From contig NZ_PDLY01000002.1 of assembly GCF_014048465.1 (NCBI RefSeq), positions 124,001-188,000 on the forward strand: 64,000 nt of DNA. The letters run 5' to 3'. The DNA comes from Bombella mellum. GTDB taxonomy: Bacteria; Pseudomonadota; Alphaproteobacteria; Acetobacterales; Acetobacteraceae. The position numbers and the translations under genes were made by a program. This document shows positions 9,001 to 18,299 of the stretch, piece by piece. The notes below the pieces were generated by a model. It was not told the DNA's origin. It did no database searches and saw only the letters and a program-made list of their open reading frames with translations. Positions within the stretch are counted from its first letter, which is position 1; each line of letters begins with the position of its first letter.

Positions 9001-10349
9001 CCTGTGAGAACCGTAAGGTCTGGCAATTTTTCCACGTCCAGATTCATGTGCCCCGCCAAAACGCCCCCCATGGTCCCGGCCACATCCAGTCTCACGGCAT
9101 CATGCTCCAGATGTATCTGATAGGGCCGATCGGCATGATAGGGCTGCATCGTGGCTTCAAGGACCAGTGGGGCAGCAGCAAGAATGGAAGAGGCCTTCCC
9201 CGGCAGACTGATACCGTCCAGTCTGGCCGATAAGGCCAGTCTGCCATCAATATTCCTCCCACGACTGACCTTCTGAAGAGACGCTTCGTCCCGAGCGAGA
9301 ATGGCCTGCACTCCACCGTCCTGACCCTTCAGCTGAACATGCAGATGCCCGGCTCCGGTCCCCGCTGCCATCAGGTCCGTTCCATCAAGCTGGACAGTCC
9401 CCATTGGATCCAGCATGTCACCGTGCAGAGCGGCAGAAATATCCAGTGCCTCCCAACCAATACCCGGCATGACAGTCATGGGAGGAGCATGGAAAGCCAG
9501 CGTCAGATCATCCTTCAGATGAACAAGGTCTAGACTGCCGCCCAGAGCCATCACCAGTGGACTGTCCTTACGTGTGGCGGCCTTGGCCCTCAGTTTGACG
9601 GCTACGGCCTGGTAGGGGCCAGTCAGGGACAGATCAAAAGCCAGAGGATCCAGAACCCCCAGACGCCCCGGAGAAGTGACGAAACCCTGCGCCCCTTCAT
9701 CATAATGAAGACGCCCCTCCACCTTATGCCGCCCCGCATCAAGATCAATCAGGAGATGAGCCGGATCATCCAGCCTCTCCGCCCTCAGAAGCAGTTCAAT
9801 TCTGGACATCTTCCCAAAGGAAGGCATCCTCGTCAGAGCACTCAGACTTTCAAGACGTGCCCTTCCCCCAATCCTGAAACTGGCCGCCTGCCCGAATACG
9901 GTCGGTCCCACCGCCAGGAAATCAAGGTTCAGCCTGTCAATCCGCACCCCCCAGTCTGGCAGGCCCGTGGAGGGCTTTGTTTGAGCTGCCGGATCAGGAG
10001 GGAAAGACGGATTACGGCTATAATCCAGCCGGTCGGCAGAAAGATTGCGTACATGTACCTGCTTGTGCAGCAGGGCAAGAAGCCCCAGCCGCAGGCTCGC
10101 ATCACGCCCCTCAAGCCACACACCCTGCGGGTCTTTCAATACCACATGGGACAGGGAAAGATGCCAGGGCAGCGTACCCCGCATTCCTTCCACCTGCACC
10201 ATCCCCCCCGACCATTCCGGCAGTTTCTGTTCCACAAACCGCTTCACCGGTGGCAGATTGATACCCATCAATGCGATGGCGAGAAGGAGAATCACTCCTC
10301 CCAGAAAAATGAGACCATATCTGCATAGCCTGCGCCCCAGTCCCCGCAT
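6027..10349 (-). CDS. tamB: Translocation and assembly module protein TamB
   Basis: A 1440-residue inner-membrane-anchored, periplasm-spanning beta-groove protein. With TamA it takes part in outer-membrane protein assembly and probably phospholipid transport. An N-terminal membrane helix (about 10-30, GLIFLGGVILLLAIALMG) is followed by repetitive beta-strand sequence. The conserved TamB C-terminal domain ends with beta-signal-like strands (SIGLSYGIDY). The ATG shares one base with the tamA stop (TGATG), which sets the start over upstream in-frame codons inside tamA. Residues about 683-748 hold a perfect 33-residue tandem duplication encoded by a 99-bp DNA repeat. Reading frame is intact. Confidence 0.95.
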   Translation of the reverse strand: MRGLGRRLCRYGLIFLGGVILLLAIALMGINLPPVKRFVEQKLPEWSGGMVQVEGMRGTLPWHLSLSHVVLKDPQGVWLEGRDASLRLGLLALLHKQVHVRNLSADRLDYSRNPSFPPDPAAQTKPSTGLPDWGVRIDRLNLDFLAVGPTVFGQAASFRIGGRARLESLSALTRMPSFGKMSRIELLLRAERLDDPAHLLIDLDAGRHKVEGRLHYDEGAQGFVTSPGRLGVLDPLAFDLSLTGPYQAVAVKLRAKAATRKDSPLVMALGGSLDLVHLKDDLTLAFHAPPMTVMPGIGWEALDISAALHGDMLDPMGTVQLDGTDLMAAGTGAGHLHVQLKGQDGGVQAILARDEASLQKVSRGRNIDGRLALSARLDGISLPGKASSILAAAPLVLEATMQPYHADRPYQIHLEHDAVRLDVAGTMGGVLAGHMNLDVEKLPDLTVLTGQKLAGMASVGGDFTLPLKAAGDMTAVLDGHFGLREGPAQAVSLIGDQGTLRVRARKQGDGTIALEEASLGGKAFHLDGKARMNPRQQLSASLKLTLPDLKALSPALRGRAGLESDVTGSLTDLAVKAHLGGELGLAHAGVPIPEAPLDLNLELVHLPSRPEGTLQMSGTLDRSPVNLHMAFARKADGDMVATLDSLAWKDLQGKANVFLPAGRHIPQGDVELHVARLDGFSHLLGRPMSGHLQLDMHTLPGVQKGAAENVPHDRLILGRPMSGHLQLDMHTLPGVQKGAAENVPHDRLNLGLDGQFRMGPYAVNMIRMKGDIQHLQEDPVADVALQLSGLKANDIGGNLKMFVRGPQSALGVQVDGAFENVMKSPAHVSLSAQANIPDQEVRLTKLSADLKGDSVRLLSPTVLKYGRTLGIDHLNAELRPPHGPAGRISLNGGIKPDLNVEARLEHITAALAEPFIPSLHVAGEVGATARLKGSMTAPVGRVTLDGTGLRFISEQTEALPAGRLHVQADMDGKQALLRTEFRAGDPMAFLVAGKVPLSPAGAMDITAKGKVMLSAANAFLGANGMGVGGQLILDLGVRGPVKQPQVTGSIQMHKGSFDQYADGVHVHDIDVLVTARGDSFNIDHFTARAGQGSLGLTGMVGVLRPGMPLDLHFVMEKAQPIQSDMLTEMINSRLHIFGQATTRVDVEGDITVPEASITLPDSMPASVPQLEIITPEQAKAAPHAAPKMIVGLNINFMSPGRLFVRGHGLFAEMQGKLHIGGVSTAPVVTGGINLKRGNFNLAGINLNFTYGQVGFSGASAAHKLDPTIDFRADRNANGTLASLLVKGYASDPKIDFVSNPSRPRDEVLSILLFGTERSSLSSTQLASLGLAIVQIGGGSAFDPMGKVRGALGLDHLAIGGGGSVGNGAASVEAGKYVMKGVYVGAKEGLSGKGAQAQVKVDLTKRLQLNTTVGTGGQVTGFTTPENDPGSSIGLSYGIDY
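8105..8302 (-). repeat. Perfect 2 x 99-bp tandem repeat inside tamB
   Basis: Bases 8105-8203 and 8204-8302 are identical. The unit is a multiple of three, so it adds 33 residues (LGRPMSG...NVPHDRL) without breaking the frame. The lack of any difference suggests a recent duplication or slippage event. Confidence 0.95.
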
Positions 10350-12403
10350 CAGAAAGTCTCCCCAAGGCCAAGATAGAGTTCCCACTTGTCCCCACGATTG
10401 GGACGGTTGAGTGGTACGGCCACATCCACACGCACCGGACCGATCGGCGTGAAATAACGGACACCTCCGCCACACCCCACACGCAGCTTTCCATGTCCAG
10501 GCATGGACTTGGAACTGACCTGCCCGGCATCCGTAAACGCTGCCAGCCCAAAGTTTTTCGGCAGACGCTGGCGGAATTCAATGGTTCCGGCGTCCATGGA
10601 TGTGCCACCAATGGCATATTTGGTCGTACCATATTGTGGTCCGACGCCCTGATAACGGAAACCACGAACCGACCCCGGGCCACCAGCATAAAGCCTCTGG
10701 TCAGGAGGCAGATTCCACGTGGATGCTCCCTGGATCGACCCCACCATGACACGCATGGCAATGATGCTATACCCCGGTTTTCCCATCCCCAGATGATGCA
10801 GGTCAAAATAGGTAGAGGCCTGCCCGTTCATGGGAATGAAAAACGACGTCTTGTGTTCCAGTGAAACGGATGGGGTGATGCCCAGCGTCATCCGAAAACC
10901 ATGTGTTGCCGGTTCAATAGGACTGGCCCGATGCGTTCCGTCATAATCCAGCCTGATCGGTATGGAGCCTATGAAATACTCAGCCTTTCTCCCAAACTGG
11001 CGAATATGCTCCTGTTCCAGCGTCACCCCCACACTGCCGGAAAAATCTTTCCACAGAGGACGGGACACATGCCCCTGAACCAGAAGAGCCGTCTGGTGAT
11101 ACGAATAAAGAAGCTGCCGCACGGCCTCGACACGTAGGCCCAATGTCTGACTGCGTTCCATGAAGTCAGGCTTCATGAAATCGACATATCCGTCATATCC
11201 CAGCCCCTGCTGTGCTGTGCCACCCAGCCCGGTCGCCATGGCCGAGACACGCAGCTGCTCACCACGCCCTAGGAGATTCCTGTGAAGCCAGGAGACACCA
11301 GCCCGTCCACCCAGATCGGTTGAATAACCGACATCGCCGGTCACACGATGACGCTTGCCCTCGGTGAAATCAAAATCAATCGGCAGCTCTCCCTCCACTC
11401 CGGCAGGCCGCGCAGCAGGTTTCTTTCCGGAGGTGGTCTTCTGAGGCGGCGAGGACAGAGGCAGGACCTTGTCCCCATTATGCTGAACAACTGCCGCAAA
11501 AAGACCAGTACTTCCCAAATCAAGACGGGCCTGCTCAATGGCGGACGGCTGATAGAGCTGACCTTCCCTGAGCAGCATCCGTCTCCTGACATAATCAGGC
11601 CGGACCTTCTTCAGTCCGTTCAGCGTCATGGGACCAATGACCAGCTTGGGTCCGCGCCTTACCCGCAGCTGGACATCAATCTGCTTTTTCTCCGGGTGAA
11701 GAATGGCCTGGGGTGTCTGCACATCTGAAAGACCATACCCTTCCTCCTGAAGATGTGTCAGCAGCCGCCCCTGCATGGCCAGCACATCCGCCGCAATGGC
11801 TGGGACTCCTTCCTTCAGTCCCAGGCTATCCCGCTCCTCATCTGACAGGGTCACCGTATTCCTGACAACCGAAAAAGCCGCAGCCTCCCCAGCAGAGCCA
11901 GTCTGGCTGGCACCAGCACCGCCATCTTCAGGAGCCACAATGATCCGCCCCACCGTAAACTGGTCACCAAGCACGCCCCCCAGATGAACATGCACCGTTT
12001 CACCGGACTTCACGGAGGTCAGAAAAGCAGCGAGATCAGGAGAGTGACCATCAATACTCCTGCCGGCCACCTCCAGCCTGATGGTGGCATGGCCACCGTA
12101 ATAACCCCGTGACTGCAATGCCCCCTGAAGACGGTCATAATCCGACCTTATCCGCCCCGCCAAGGCATACGGTCCCACCTTCTGGGTCTTCTGGAGGCTG
12201 ACAAGCTGGGAGGCCGCCTTCAGGCTGTCATTGACAGCACTGTCGGCCGTCGGGTCCACACTGGCGTCATAAGAAACAGCCTGCCGTACCAGCTCATGAA
12301 CGACAGGCATGTCGCCATCCTCACCCTGCGCTGGCACGATGTCCCAGCCCAGCATGCTTATGCAGAGCAGAAGCCCTGCCAAGTGACCTGACCGTTTCTC
12401 CAT
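10349..12403 (-). CDS. tamA: TamA-like outer-membrane protein (BamA/Omp85 family)
   Basis: An Omp85-family outer-membrane barrel partner of TamB. It has a signal peptide (MEKRSGHLAGLLLCISMLGWDIVPAQG), then POTRA-like repeats (about 60-330). The C-terminal barrel carries the surface-antigen signature, including YAGGPGSVRGFRYQGVGP near residue 580 and a terminal aromatic residue (GLGETF). I chose the ATG at 12403 (684 residues) because it gives a proper signal peptide. An in-frame ATG at 12469 would add 22 residues with no sign of secretion. The ribosome site AGGCGG sits very close to the chosen ATG. Operon with tamB. Confidence 0.92.
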   Translation of the reverse strand: MEKRSGHLAGLLLCISMLGWDIVPAQGEDGDMPVVHELVRQAVSYDASVDPTADSAVNDSLKAASQLVSLQKTQKVGPYALAGRIRSDYDRLQGALQSRGYYGGHATIRLEVAGRSIDGHSPDLAAFLTSVKSGETVHVHLGGVLGDQFTVGRIIVAPEDGGAGASQTGSAGEAAAFSVVRNTVTLSDEERDSLGLKEGVPAIAADVLAMQGRLLTHLQEEGYGLSDVQTPQAILHPEKKQIDVQLRVRRGPKLVIGPMTLNGLKKVRPDYVRRRMLLREGQLYQPSAIEQARLDLGSTGLFAAVVQHNGDKVLPLSSPPQKTTSGKKPAARPAGVEGELPIDFDFTEGKRHRVTGDVGYSTDLGGRAGVSWLHRNLLGRGEQLRVSAMATGLGGTAQQGLGYDGYVDFMKPDFMERSQTLGLRVEAVRQLLYSYHQTALLVQGHVSRPLWKDFSGSVGVTLEQEHIRQFGRKAEYFIGSIPIRLDYDGTHRASPIEPATHGFRMTLGITPSVSLEHKTSFFIPMNGQASTYFDLHHLGMGKPGYSIIAMRVMVGSIQGASTWNLPPDQRLYAGGPGSVRGFRYQGVGPQYGTTKYAIGGTSMDAGTIEFRQRLPKNFGLAAFTDAGQVSSKSMPGHGKLRVGCGGGVRYFTPIGPVRVDVAVPLNRPNRGDKWELYLGLGETF

Positions 12404-12630
12404 CCCGCCTATCAAATGACACCCGCTATGTTCACACCTGTTTCTCCAGCCTTCTACCCCATCCGTCATCCGGATATCTGGCCAGTCCGGCCCTTTATGG
12501 CAGACCCTTCTACCTTAAAAAAGTTTCTGTTCTGTCATTTGTAACCTTTTCTCCACGCCTGAAGAGGAAGATCAGTCGCACCTGCTGATAAAGATTGTCT
12601 CTCCTTCATAAAATGCTTATTTAGTCAGCC

Positions 12631-13599
12631 ATGTCCGTTGCAAAGCCTTATCCAACCAGAAAACGAAACAATAACCGGCCTGTCTTTGATCCAGACCGCC
12701 TTTTTGCCGAAGATGAACGTGCCTCACAGGACACCTTCCTGGACCGTCTGCGAGCACGGGTGCGGGCGTGTACCCTGCTGAGCTGGGCCGCTGCCGGCAT
12801 CGTGGGGCAGGGTTCTAGCCTGCTCATGCCTGGCAAGATGTACCGACGCTTCCCTCTCTTCTTCTGGAGCGTGGCCAACCGCATCCTCCACATAAAGGTG
12901 CGTACGATCGGTGAACGTGCCGGCTCCCTGACGCCACGTGCGGATGGACGCCGTGTCATCTATGTCGCCAACCACTGCTCATGGCTGGATGTTCTCGTTC
13001 TGGGCCAGGTCCTGCCGGCCTTCTTCATCGCCAAACAGGAAGTGCGCCACTGGCCTGTCATCGGCTACCTGACCTTTCTTGGACGCACCATCTACATCAA
13101 CCGCAACCGTCAGGAATCCGGGCAGGACGTTCAGGAGATCATCGAGCAGCTGCGCAAGGGATATGACATCGCCTTTTTCCCCGAGGGAACAACATCCAAA
13201 GGCAACGGGATGCTTCCCTTCATGTCTTCCCTGTTCGCCATAGCCAAACCTGTCCGACGTCGCAATGACACGACACCTGATGATCATCCATCCTGCATCA
13301 TCCAGCCCGTGACGGTAGCCTATGACCGGCTGGAAGGGCTTCCCGTCGGGCGGCATCGCCGCTCATTCGTCTTCTCATGGTTTGGTGACATGGATTTCGG
13401 CCCCCATCTGATGCAGCTGGGCAAGTGGCGTTCCATGCGGGCCACGGTCCTGTATCATCCCCCCATCAAGCCTGAGGACTATCCCTCCCGCAAAGCCCTT
13501 TCCAACGCTGCCCGGGCCATCATCGAACAGGGCAGTGAAGACCTTCGTCAGAACAGACTGAGGGAAGACGCCACGTCTCCCGACCACACACTCTCCTGA
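12631..13599 (+). CDS. plsC: 1-acyl-sn-glycerol-3-phosphate acyltransferase (PlsC family)
   Basis: Acylates lysophosphatidate at position 2 in phospholipid synthesis at the inner membrane. The 322-residue protein has the HX4D motif NHCSWLD (His115, Asp120) and the substrate motif FPEGTTSKG (183-191). An internal hydrophobic segment lies near 45-65. It is longer than E. coli PlsC because of a basic N-terminal extension, so a related lysophospholipid or ornithine-lipid acyltransferase role is possible. No clear Shine-Dalgarno sequence precedes the ATG. The 227-base upstream gap shared with tamA presumably holds divergent promoters. Followed 35 bases later by miaB. Confidence 0.88.
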   Translation: MSVAKPYPTRKRNNNRPVFDPDRLFAEDERASQDTFLDRLRARVRACTLLSWAAAGIVGQGSSLLMPGKMYRRFPLFFWSVANRILHIKVRTIGERAGSLTPRADGRRVIYVANHCSWLDVLVLGQVLPAFFIAKQEVRHWPVIGYLTFLGRTIYINRNRQESGQDVQEIIEQLRKGYDIAFFPEGTTSKGNGMLPFMSSLFAIAKPVRRRNDTTPDDHPSCIIQPVTVAYDRLEGLPVGRHRRSFVFSWFGDMDFGPHLMQLGKWRSMRATVLYHPPIKPEDYPSRKALSNAARAIIEQGSEDLRQNRLREDATSPDHTLS

Positions 13600-13634
13600 C
13601 CTACAACCATACGGAACAGCTTGTCATAACCATC

Positions 13635-15020
13635 ATGCCAGAACAGATTTCTTCCTCTCCGTCACGCGGTCTGCACATCATCACCTGGGGGTGTCAGATG
13701 AATGTCTATGACAGTGCGCGCATGGCGGATGTTCTGCGTCCTCTTGGTTATAGCCCGGTCGACCTGCCTGACAATGCGGACATGATCATCCTCAACACCT
13801 GTCACATCCGTGAGCGGGCTGCCGAGAAGGTCTTTTCTGAGCTCGGGCGGCTCCGCCAGATCCGTGAAGCCCGCAAGCTGGAAGGGAAAGACACCCTCAT
13901 TGCCGTGGCGGGCTGTGTCGCTCAGGCCGAAGGCAAGGAACTTCTGGCACGAGCCCCATATGTGGACCTCGTTCTGGGGCCACAGACCTACCACCGCCTG
14001 CCGGAGATGGTCGCCCGCATCGCCCGGGCTGGTGGCAGCGTGATTGATACGGATTTCCCTGTCGAATCCAAGTTCGACCTCCTCCCGGAAGAGGCCGCCC
14101 CCCAGAATGAAGGCAACCTCACGGCCTTTCTCACCATCCAGGAAGGGTGTGACAAATTCTGCTCCTTCTGCGTGGTTCCCTATACACGGGGGGCTGAAAC
14201 AAGTCGGCCCGTGGAATCCATTCTGGCCGAGGCGCAGCGTCTTGTTGCCAGTGGTGTGAAAGAAATCACCCTTCTGGGGCAGAACGTGAACGCCTATCAC
14301 GGCGACTGGAAAGACCGTACCGCCAGCCTGCCAGAACTGGCCACTCTTCTGCATGAGCAGCTTCCAACCCTGAAACGGCTCCGCTACATCACGTCTCACC
14401 CGAGAGACATGGAGCAGTCCCTGATAGACGCCCACAGGGACAATCCAATTTTCATGCCCTACCTTCATCTGCCGGTCCAGAGCGGATCCGACAAGGTACT
14501 CAAGGCCATGAACCGGGGGCATACGGCCGATGAATACCGGGACATCATCCGTCGCCTCAGAAAAGCACGGCCTGACATTGCCCTGACATCCGACTTCATC
14601 GTCGGCCATCCCGGCGAAACGGATGAGGATTTCGAGGCCACCATGCAGCTGGTCCGTGATGTCCGCTTCGCCAGTGCCTACAGTTTCAAATATTCCCAAC
14701 GGCCTGGCACACCAGCCGCCGGACAGCCTTTTCAGGTGCCCGAAGACGTGAAGGAAAAGCGGCTGGCTGCCCTCCAGGCTCTCCTGCGGGAGCAGCAGGA
14801 TGCATTCAACGCTTCTCTTGTCGGGACGGTTCAGGATATTCTGGTGACCGGAATCGGACGCAAGCCGGGGCAGCTGAACGGCCGCTCTCCCTACCTCCAG
14901 CCCGTCCATTTTGATGGCGATAAATCCCTGATCGGACAGATCGTCAAGGTCCATATCACAGCTCCCTTCACCAATTCCCTTGGTGGTCACCTCCATGAAC
15001 AGGAAGGTAAAGCCGTTTGA
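13635..15020 (+). CDS. miaB: tRNA-2-methylthio-N6-dimethylallyladenosine synthase MiaB
   Basis: A radical SAM methylthiotransferase that thiomethylates i6A37 in tRNAs reading UNN codons. The 461-residue protein has the three N-terminal cluster cysteines (Cys20, Cys56, Cys94), the radical SAM CxxxCxxC (Cys172, Cys176, Cys179), and a C-terminal TRAM domain (about 380-450). Length and motif spacing match MiaB rather than RimO or MtaB. It starts the conserved miaB-phoH-ybeY-corC cluster. The stop overlaps the TTG start of phoH. Confidence 0.96.
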   Translation: MPEQISSSPSRGLHIITWGCQMNVYDSARMADVLRPLGYSPVDLPDNADMIILNTCHIRERAAEKVFSELGRLRQIREARKLEGKDTLIAVAGCVAQAEGKELLARAPYVDLVLGPQTYHRLPEMVARIARAGGSVIDTDFPVESKFDLLPEEAAPQNEGNLTAFLTIQEGCDKFCSFCVVPYTRGAETSRPVESILAEAQRLVASGVKEITLLGQNVNAYHGDWKDRTASLPELATLLHEQLPTLKRLRYITSHPRDMEQSLIDAHRDNPIFMPYLHLPVQSGSDKVLKAMNRGHTADEYRDIIRRLRKARPDIALTSDFIVGHPGETDEDFEATMQLVRDVRFASAYSFKYSQRPGTPAAGQPFQVPEDVKEKRLAALQALLREQQDAFNASLVGTVQDILVTGIGRKPGQLNGRSPYLQPVHFDGDKSLIGQIVKVHITAPFTNSLGGHLHEQEGKAV

Positions 15021-16120
15021 GCCGTTCCCCCAGAACTTCCTTTTCTTCCGGTCAGGAAGGGCATCGTACGACAACCCTGCGCTTTGAGGACAATCATCGT
15101 CTGCAAAAAGTCCTCGGAGACCACGACCGTCATCTCATCCGTCTGGAACAGGGAACGGGGGTGCGTCTGGTCTGCCGTGGCAACCGTGTCGCCATTTCTG
15201 GCGAAACAGAGTCCGTGAACCGGGCTCAGGCTGTCCTTCAGGCTCTCTATCAGCAGGCTGGCAAGGGAATGCCCCTCGACGGTGATCAGGTCGATGGCGT
15301 CATCCGGCTGACAGCCCTTCCGTCTCACCGCCGAACCCAACGCTCCCCTTCTTTTGAAGAAACGACTCCCGCCATGGATGCTTCCTCCCTGGACAACCTT
15401 CCACACATCCAGACAAAACGTGGAGCCATCGCGCCACGCTCCCCCGGACAGAGCACCTACATGAAAGCATTGGCCAGCCAGGAACTTGTCTTTGGTGTCG
15501 GCCCCGCCGGTACGGGAAAGACCTATCTGGCAGTGGCACAGGCCGTCGCCATGTTTCAGGCCGGACAGGTGGACAGGATCATTCTCTCCCGTCCTGCCGT
15601 GGAGGCCGGAGAGCGGCTGGGCTTCCTGCCAGGAGACATGCGGGAAAAGATCGATCCCTATCTCCGTCCCCTCTATGATGCCCTGCATGACATGATGCCC
15701 GGCGACCAGGTGTCCCGCCGCATGGCCAGCGGAGAAATCGAGGTTGCTCCCCTGGCCTTCATGCGTGGCCGGACACTGGGCCATGCCTACGTCATCCTCG
15801 ATGAGGCGCAGAACACCACACCTGCCCAGATGAAGATGTTCCTCACCCGCATGGGATCCGGAACACGCATGGCCATCACGGGCGACCTGAGCCAGATCGA
15901 TCTTCCCCGTGGAGTGACCTCTGGCCTGAAGAATGCCATCGACACTCTGGAAGGCGTGAAAGGCATTTCCATCTGTCCACTCACGGCCGCCGATGTTGTC
16001 CGCCACCCCCTTGTCGCCCGTATTGTCGAGGCTTACGATCGGCAGGCCACCGATGAGGAACCTGATCATCACCACTCCTACCGGACTCACCATGAAACGC
16101 CCTACCGTTCCTCACGCTGA
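15017..16120 (+). CDS. phoH: PhoH-family ATPase (YbeZ)
   Basis: A cytoplasmic P-loop ATPase linked to RNA metabolism and ribosome quality control with YbeY. The 367-residue protein has an N-terminal KH-like part (about 20-110), Walker A GPAGTGKT (162-169) and Walker B VILDEAQN (259-266). The start is a TTG at 15017 overlapping the miaB TGA, with AGGAAGG about 9 bases upstream. No ATG is available before the conserved N-terminal domain. Gene order miaB-phoH-ybeY-corC is the same as in many proteobacteria. Confidence 0.95.
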   Translation: MSRSPRTSFSSGQEGHRTTTLRFEDNHRLQKVLGDHDRHLIRLEQGTGVRLVCRGNRVAISGETESVNRAQAVLQALYQQAGKGMPLDGDQVDGVIRLTALPSHRRTQRSPSFEETTPAMDASSLDNLPHIQTKRGAIAPRSPGQSTYMKALASQELVFGVGPAGTGKTYLAVAQAVAMFQAGQVDRIILSRPAVEAGERLGFLPGDMREKIDPYLRPLYDALHDMMPGDQVSRRMASGEIEVAPLAFMRGRTLGHAYVILDEAQNTTPAQMKMFLTRMGSGTRMAITGDLSQIDLPRGVTSGLKNAIDTLEGVKGISICPLTAADVVRHPLVARIVEAYDRQATDEEPDHHHSYRTHHETPYRSSR

Positions 16121-16580
16121 GGTCCTGATTTCTGATCCACGCTGGCGGGCCGCACTGGGGAACGTGCCGCAGCTTGTCCAGCGTGCCTGTGGGATGGCCC
16201 AGCGTCATGGTCATGTCTTTTCGGCAGGTGTTCCCGGTCCTTCCTTCGTTTTTGCCGATGACCGGCATGTCCAGCATCTCAATGCCCGCTTCCGTGGCAA
16301 GAACAAACCCACCAATGTCCTGACATTCGAGCCGCCGTCCCCCATGCTGGGCGGCGACATCATTCTCGCCTACCAGACCGTGCAACGGGAAGCCCGACAG
16401 GCCCGTAAAACCCTCAAGGCACACACGGTCCATCTGATCGTTCATGGACTGCTTCATCTCGCCGGTCACGACCATCATCATCCCGGCGAAGCCCGGCGGA
16501 TGGAAGGACTGGAAACATTCATCCTGCGCAGGATGGGTTTTGGAGACCCCTGGAAACCACGCCCACACAGTCATATCTGA
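16092..16580 (+). CDS. ybeY: Endoribonuclease YbeY, rRNA maturation factor
   Basis: A zinc-dependent protein needed for 16S rRNA 3-prime maturation and 70S ribosome quality control. The signature HGLLHLAGHDH places zinc ligands at His118, His122 and His128. The 162-residue form starting at 16092 puts the family N-terminus (EVLISDPRW) at residue 10, as in homologues. It overlaps phoH by 29 bases. An in-frame ATG at 16053 with GGCAGG 6 bases upstream would add 13 residues and remains possible. Confidence 0.93.
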   Translation: MKRPTVPHAEVLISDPRWRAALGNVPQLVQRACGMAQRHGHVFSAGVPGPSFVFADDRHVQHLNARFRGKNKPTNVLTFEPPSPMLGGDIILAYQTVQREARQARKTLKAHTVHLIVHGLLHLAGHDHHHPGEARRMEGLETFILRRMGFGDPWKPRPHSHI

Positions 16581-16641
16581 CCTGAGGTCATTCCAACCCA
16601 CTTTTCTTCTTCTGCCCATCAACAGGAATACAACCCTTCCA

Positions 16642-17523
16642 ATGAAACTTTTCCGTCGCAAGGCACGCACAAAGACCATAAGGCAGCATATCACTGACCT
16701 CGTCCGGGAAGCTGCCAGCTTGGGAAAGACAAACCCTGATTCTCAGGAACTGGACAGACAGGAACGTGCCCTCATCATGAACGTGCTGCGTCTGCGCACG
16801 ATCACGGCCGACGACGTCATGATCCCCCGGGCTGACATCATAGCCATGCCGGATGACCTCTCATTCGATGAGGCTCTGGGACTGATGCGGGAAGAAAACC
16901 ATTCCCGCATGCCGGTCTATCACAGGGAGCTGGACGACATCATAGGGATGATCCACGTCAAGGATCTGGTCGCTCATATCGGTACGGATGCCCCCTTCAA
17001 CCTCCGTTCTCTGTTGCGCCAGCCCCTTCTGGTGGCCCCCAGCATTCCCGTGCTGGATCTTCAGCTTCAGATGCGGCAGCGGCGCACCCATATGGCTCTC
17101 GTCATCGACGAATATGGCAGCATCGACGGCCTCGTGACGATAGAAGACCTGATCGAAACCATTGTCGGGGACATTTCGGACGAACACGACGAACCCGTCA
17201 CCACCCCCTGGTTCAATCGTCCGGACGGCACGATCGACCTGGATGCCCGCCTTCCTGTCAAGGAACTGGAGGAACGTCTCGGCCCGGTCCTGACCCGGGA
17301 GGAACGGGAAGCCGAAATCGAAACCGTTGGCGGGCTCGTCTTCCATCTGGCCGAACATGTCCCCGCCCGGGATGAGGTTCTGGTCCACCCCAGCGGACTG
17401 GAATTCCGTGTCATTGATTCTGACGCCCGTCACATACTGACCCTGAGGATGCGTGTTCCTCCTCATCTCAGACGCCAGCCCGATCCATCCGAAGAGCTGC
17501 CATCATCCGGGCCAGCCTCTTGA
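16642..17523 (+). CDS. corC: CorC/YbeX-type protein with CBS pair
   Basis: The 293-residue soluble protein matches E. coli YbeX/CorC in size and build. It has a short basic N-terminus, two CBS domains (about 50-175) with VMIPRADI and a histidine-rich turn, and a C-terminal CorC_HlyC domain ending near 280. There is no DUF21 membrane domain. The family is tied to magnesium/cobalt efflux in older work and to ribosome function through its link with YbeY. Start chosen at 16642. Upstream in-frame codons fall inside ybeY and lack homology. E. coli follows this gene with lnt, but here a DsbA-like gene follows. Confidence 0.9.
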   Translation: MKLFRRKARTKTIRQHITDLVREAASLGKTNPDSQELDRQERALIMNVLRLRTITADDVMIPRADIIAMPDDLSFDEALGLMREENHSRMPVYHRELDDIIGMIHVKDLVAHIGTDAPFNLRSLLRQPLLVAPSIPVLDLQLQMRQRRTHMALVIDEYGSIDGLVTIEDLIETIVGDISDEHDEPVTTPWFNRPDGTIDLDARLPVKELEERLGPVLTREEREAEIETVGGLVFHLAEHVPARDEVLVHPSGLEFRVIDSDARHILTLRMRVPPHLRRQPDPSEELPSSGPAS

Positions 17524-17600
17524 CGGCAGACCCTTTCCTACCATTCATGGCCCAGCGATGCACTCCATCCCGTTGCATGATCCAGCGTAAAGGACCCACC

Positions 17601-18251
17601 ATGACAACCCGTTTCCCTCTGTCACGCCGCCACTTTCTGACCAATGGCTCTGCCCTTCTGGCTACAGGTCTGACCACAGCCAGCCTCACCGTTCCTGGAA
17701 CGGCTCTGGCTCAGACACCGGCCCCCAAGGACCCACGTCTTGCTCCACGCATCATTGGCAGCGAGCAGGCTCTCGTGCTGGTGCAGGAGTGGTTCTCCCT
17801 CACCTGCACCCACTGCGCCCATTTTGCGACGGAAATCTTCCCCAAGGTCAAGGAACAGTTCATCGACACGGGGAAGATCCGCTACCAGTTCCATGACTTC
17901 CCTCTGGATCAGGTTGCCCTGATTGCCGCCATGGTGGCCCGCTCCCTCCCGGAAGACCGTTATCTGCCCTTCATCGAATCCCTCTTCTCCCGCCAGATGC
18001 AGTGGGCGTTCTCCAGTGGCGATCCTGTCGTCCACCTCAAACAGGAAGCCGCTCTGGCCGGCATCGCTCCTGATGAATTCGACAGGATCAGCAAGGACAT
18101 GACCTTCGGGCAGGAACTGTATCAGCTTACCCAGCAGGATGGACAGACATACGACATCAAGGGTACGCCCTATTTCCGTTTCAACAAGACGCCCTTCGCT
18201 CAGGACCCTGAAACACTGGAAAAATTTGCTGAGCTTGTCAGCAAGGCCTGA
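17601..18251 (+). CDS. DsbA-family thiol:disulfide oxidoreductase with Tat-like signal
   Basis: A 216-residue exported thioredoxin-fold protein. The N-terminus has a twin-arginine-like SRRHFL and a hydrophobic stretch ending ALA (about residue 37). The active site is CTHC (69-72, SLTCTHCAHF) and the cis-proline loop is KGTPYF. An inserted helical domain separates them, as in DsbA/Com1-type proteins. It probably catalyses or isomerises disulfides in periplasmic proteins, with its target unknown. The ATG at 17601 is preferred over an earlier in-frame ATG at 17520 overlapping corC, because it gives the signal peptide. Confidence 0.9.
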   Translation: MTTRFPLSRRHFLTNGSALLATGLTTASLTVPGTALAQTPAPKDPRLAPRIIGSEQALVLVQEWFSLTCTHCAHFATEIFPKVKEQFIDTGKIRYQFHDFPLDQVALIAAMVARSLPEDRYLPFIESLFSRQMQWAFSSGDPVVHLKQEAALAGIAPDEFDRISKDMTFGQELYQLTQQDGQTYDIKGTPYFRFNKTPFAQDPETLEKFAELVSKA

Positions 18252-18299
18252 GCCTCTCCCCCTTCCTCTCTCCATCGTTCCAGTTCGTGACGGGATTCA

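Noticed and set aside
13662-15074. A 470-codon open frame antisense to miaB
   Set aside because: miaB on the other strand has every family motif. Long antisense frames are expected from codon bias in GC-rich genes, and the antisense product has no recognisable domain.
14987-16093. A 368-codon open frame antisense to phoH
   Set aside because: phoH has clear Walker motifs and conserved synteny. The antisense frame has no ribosome site or domain.
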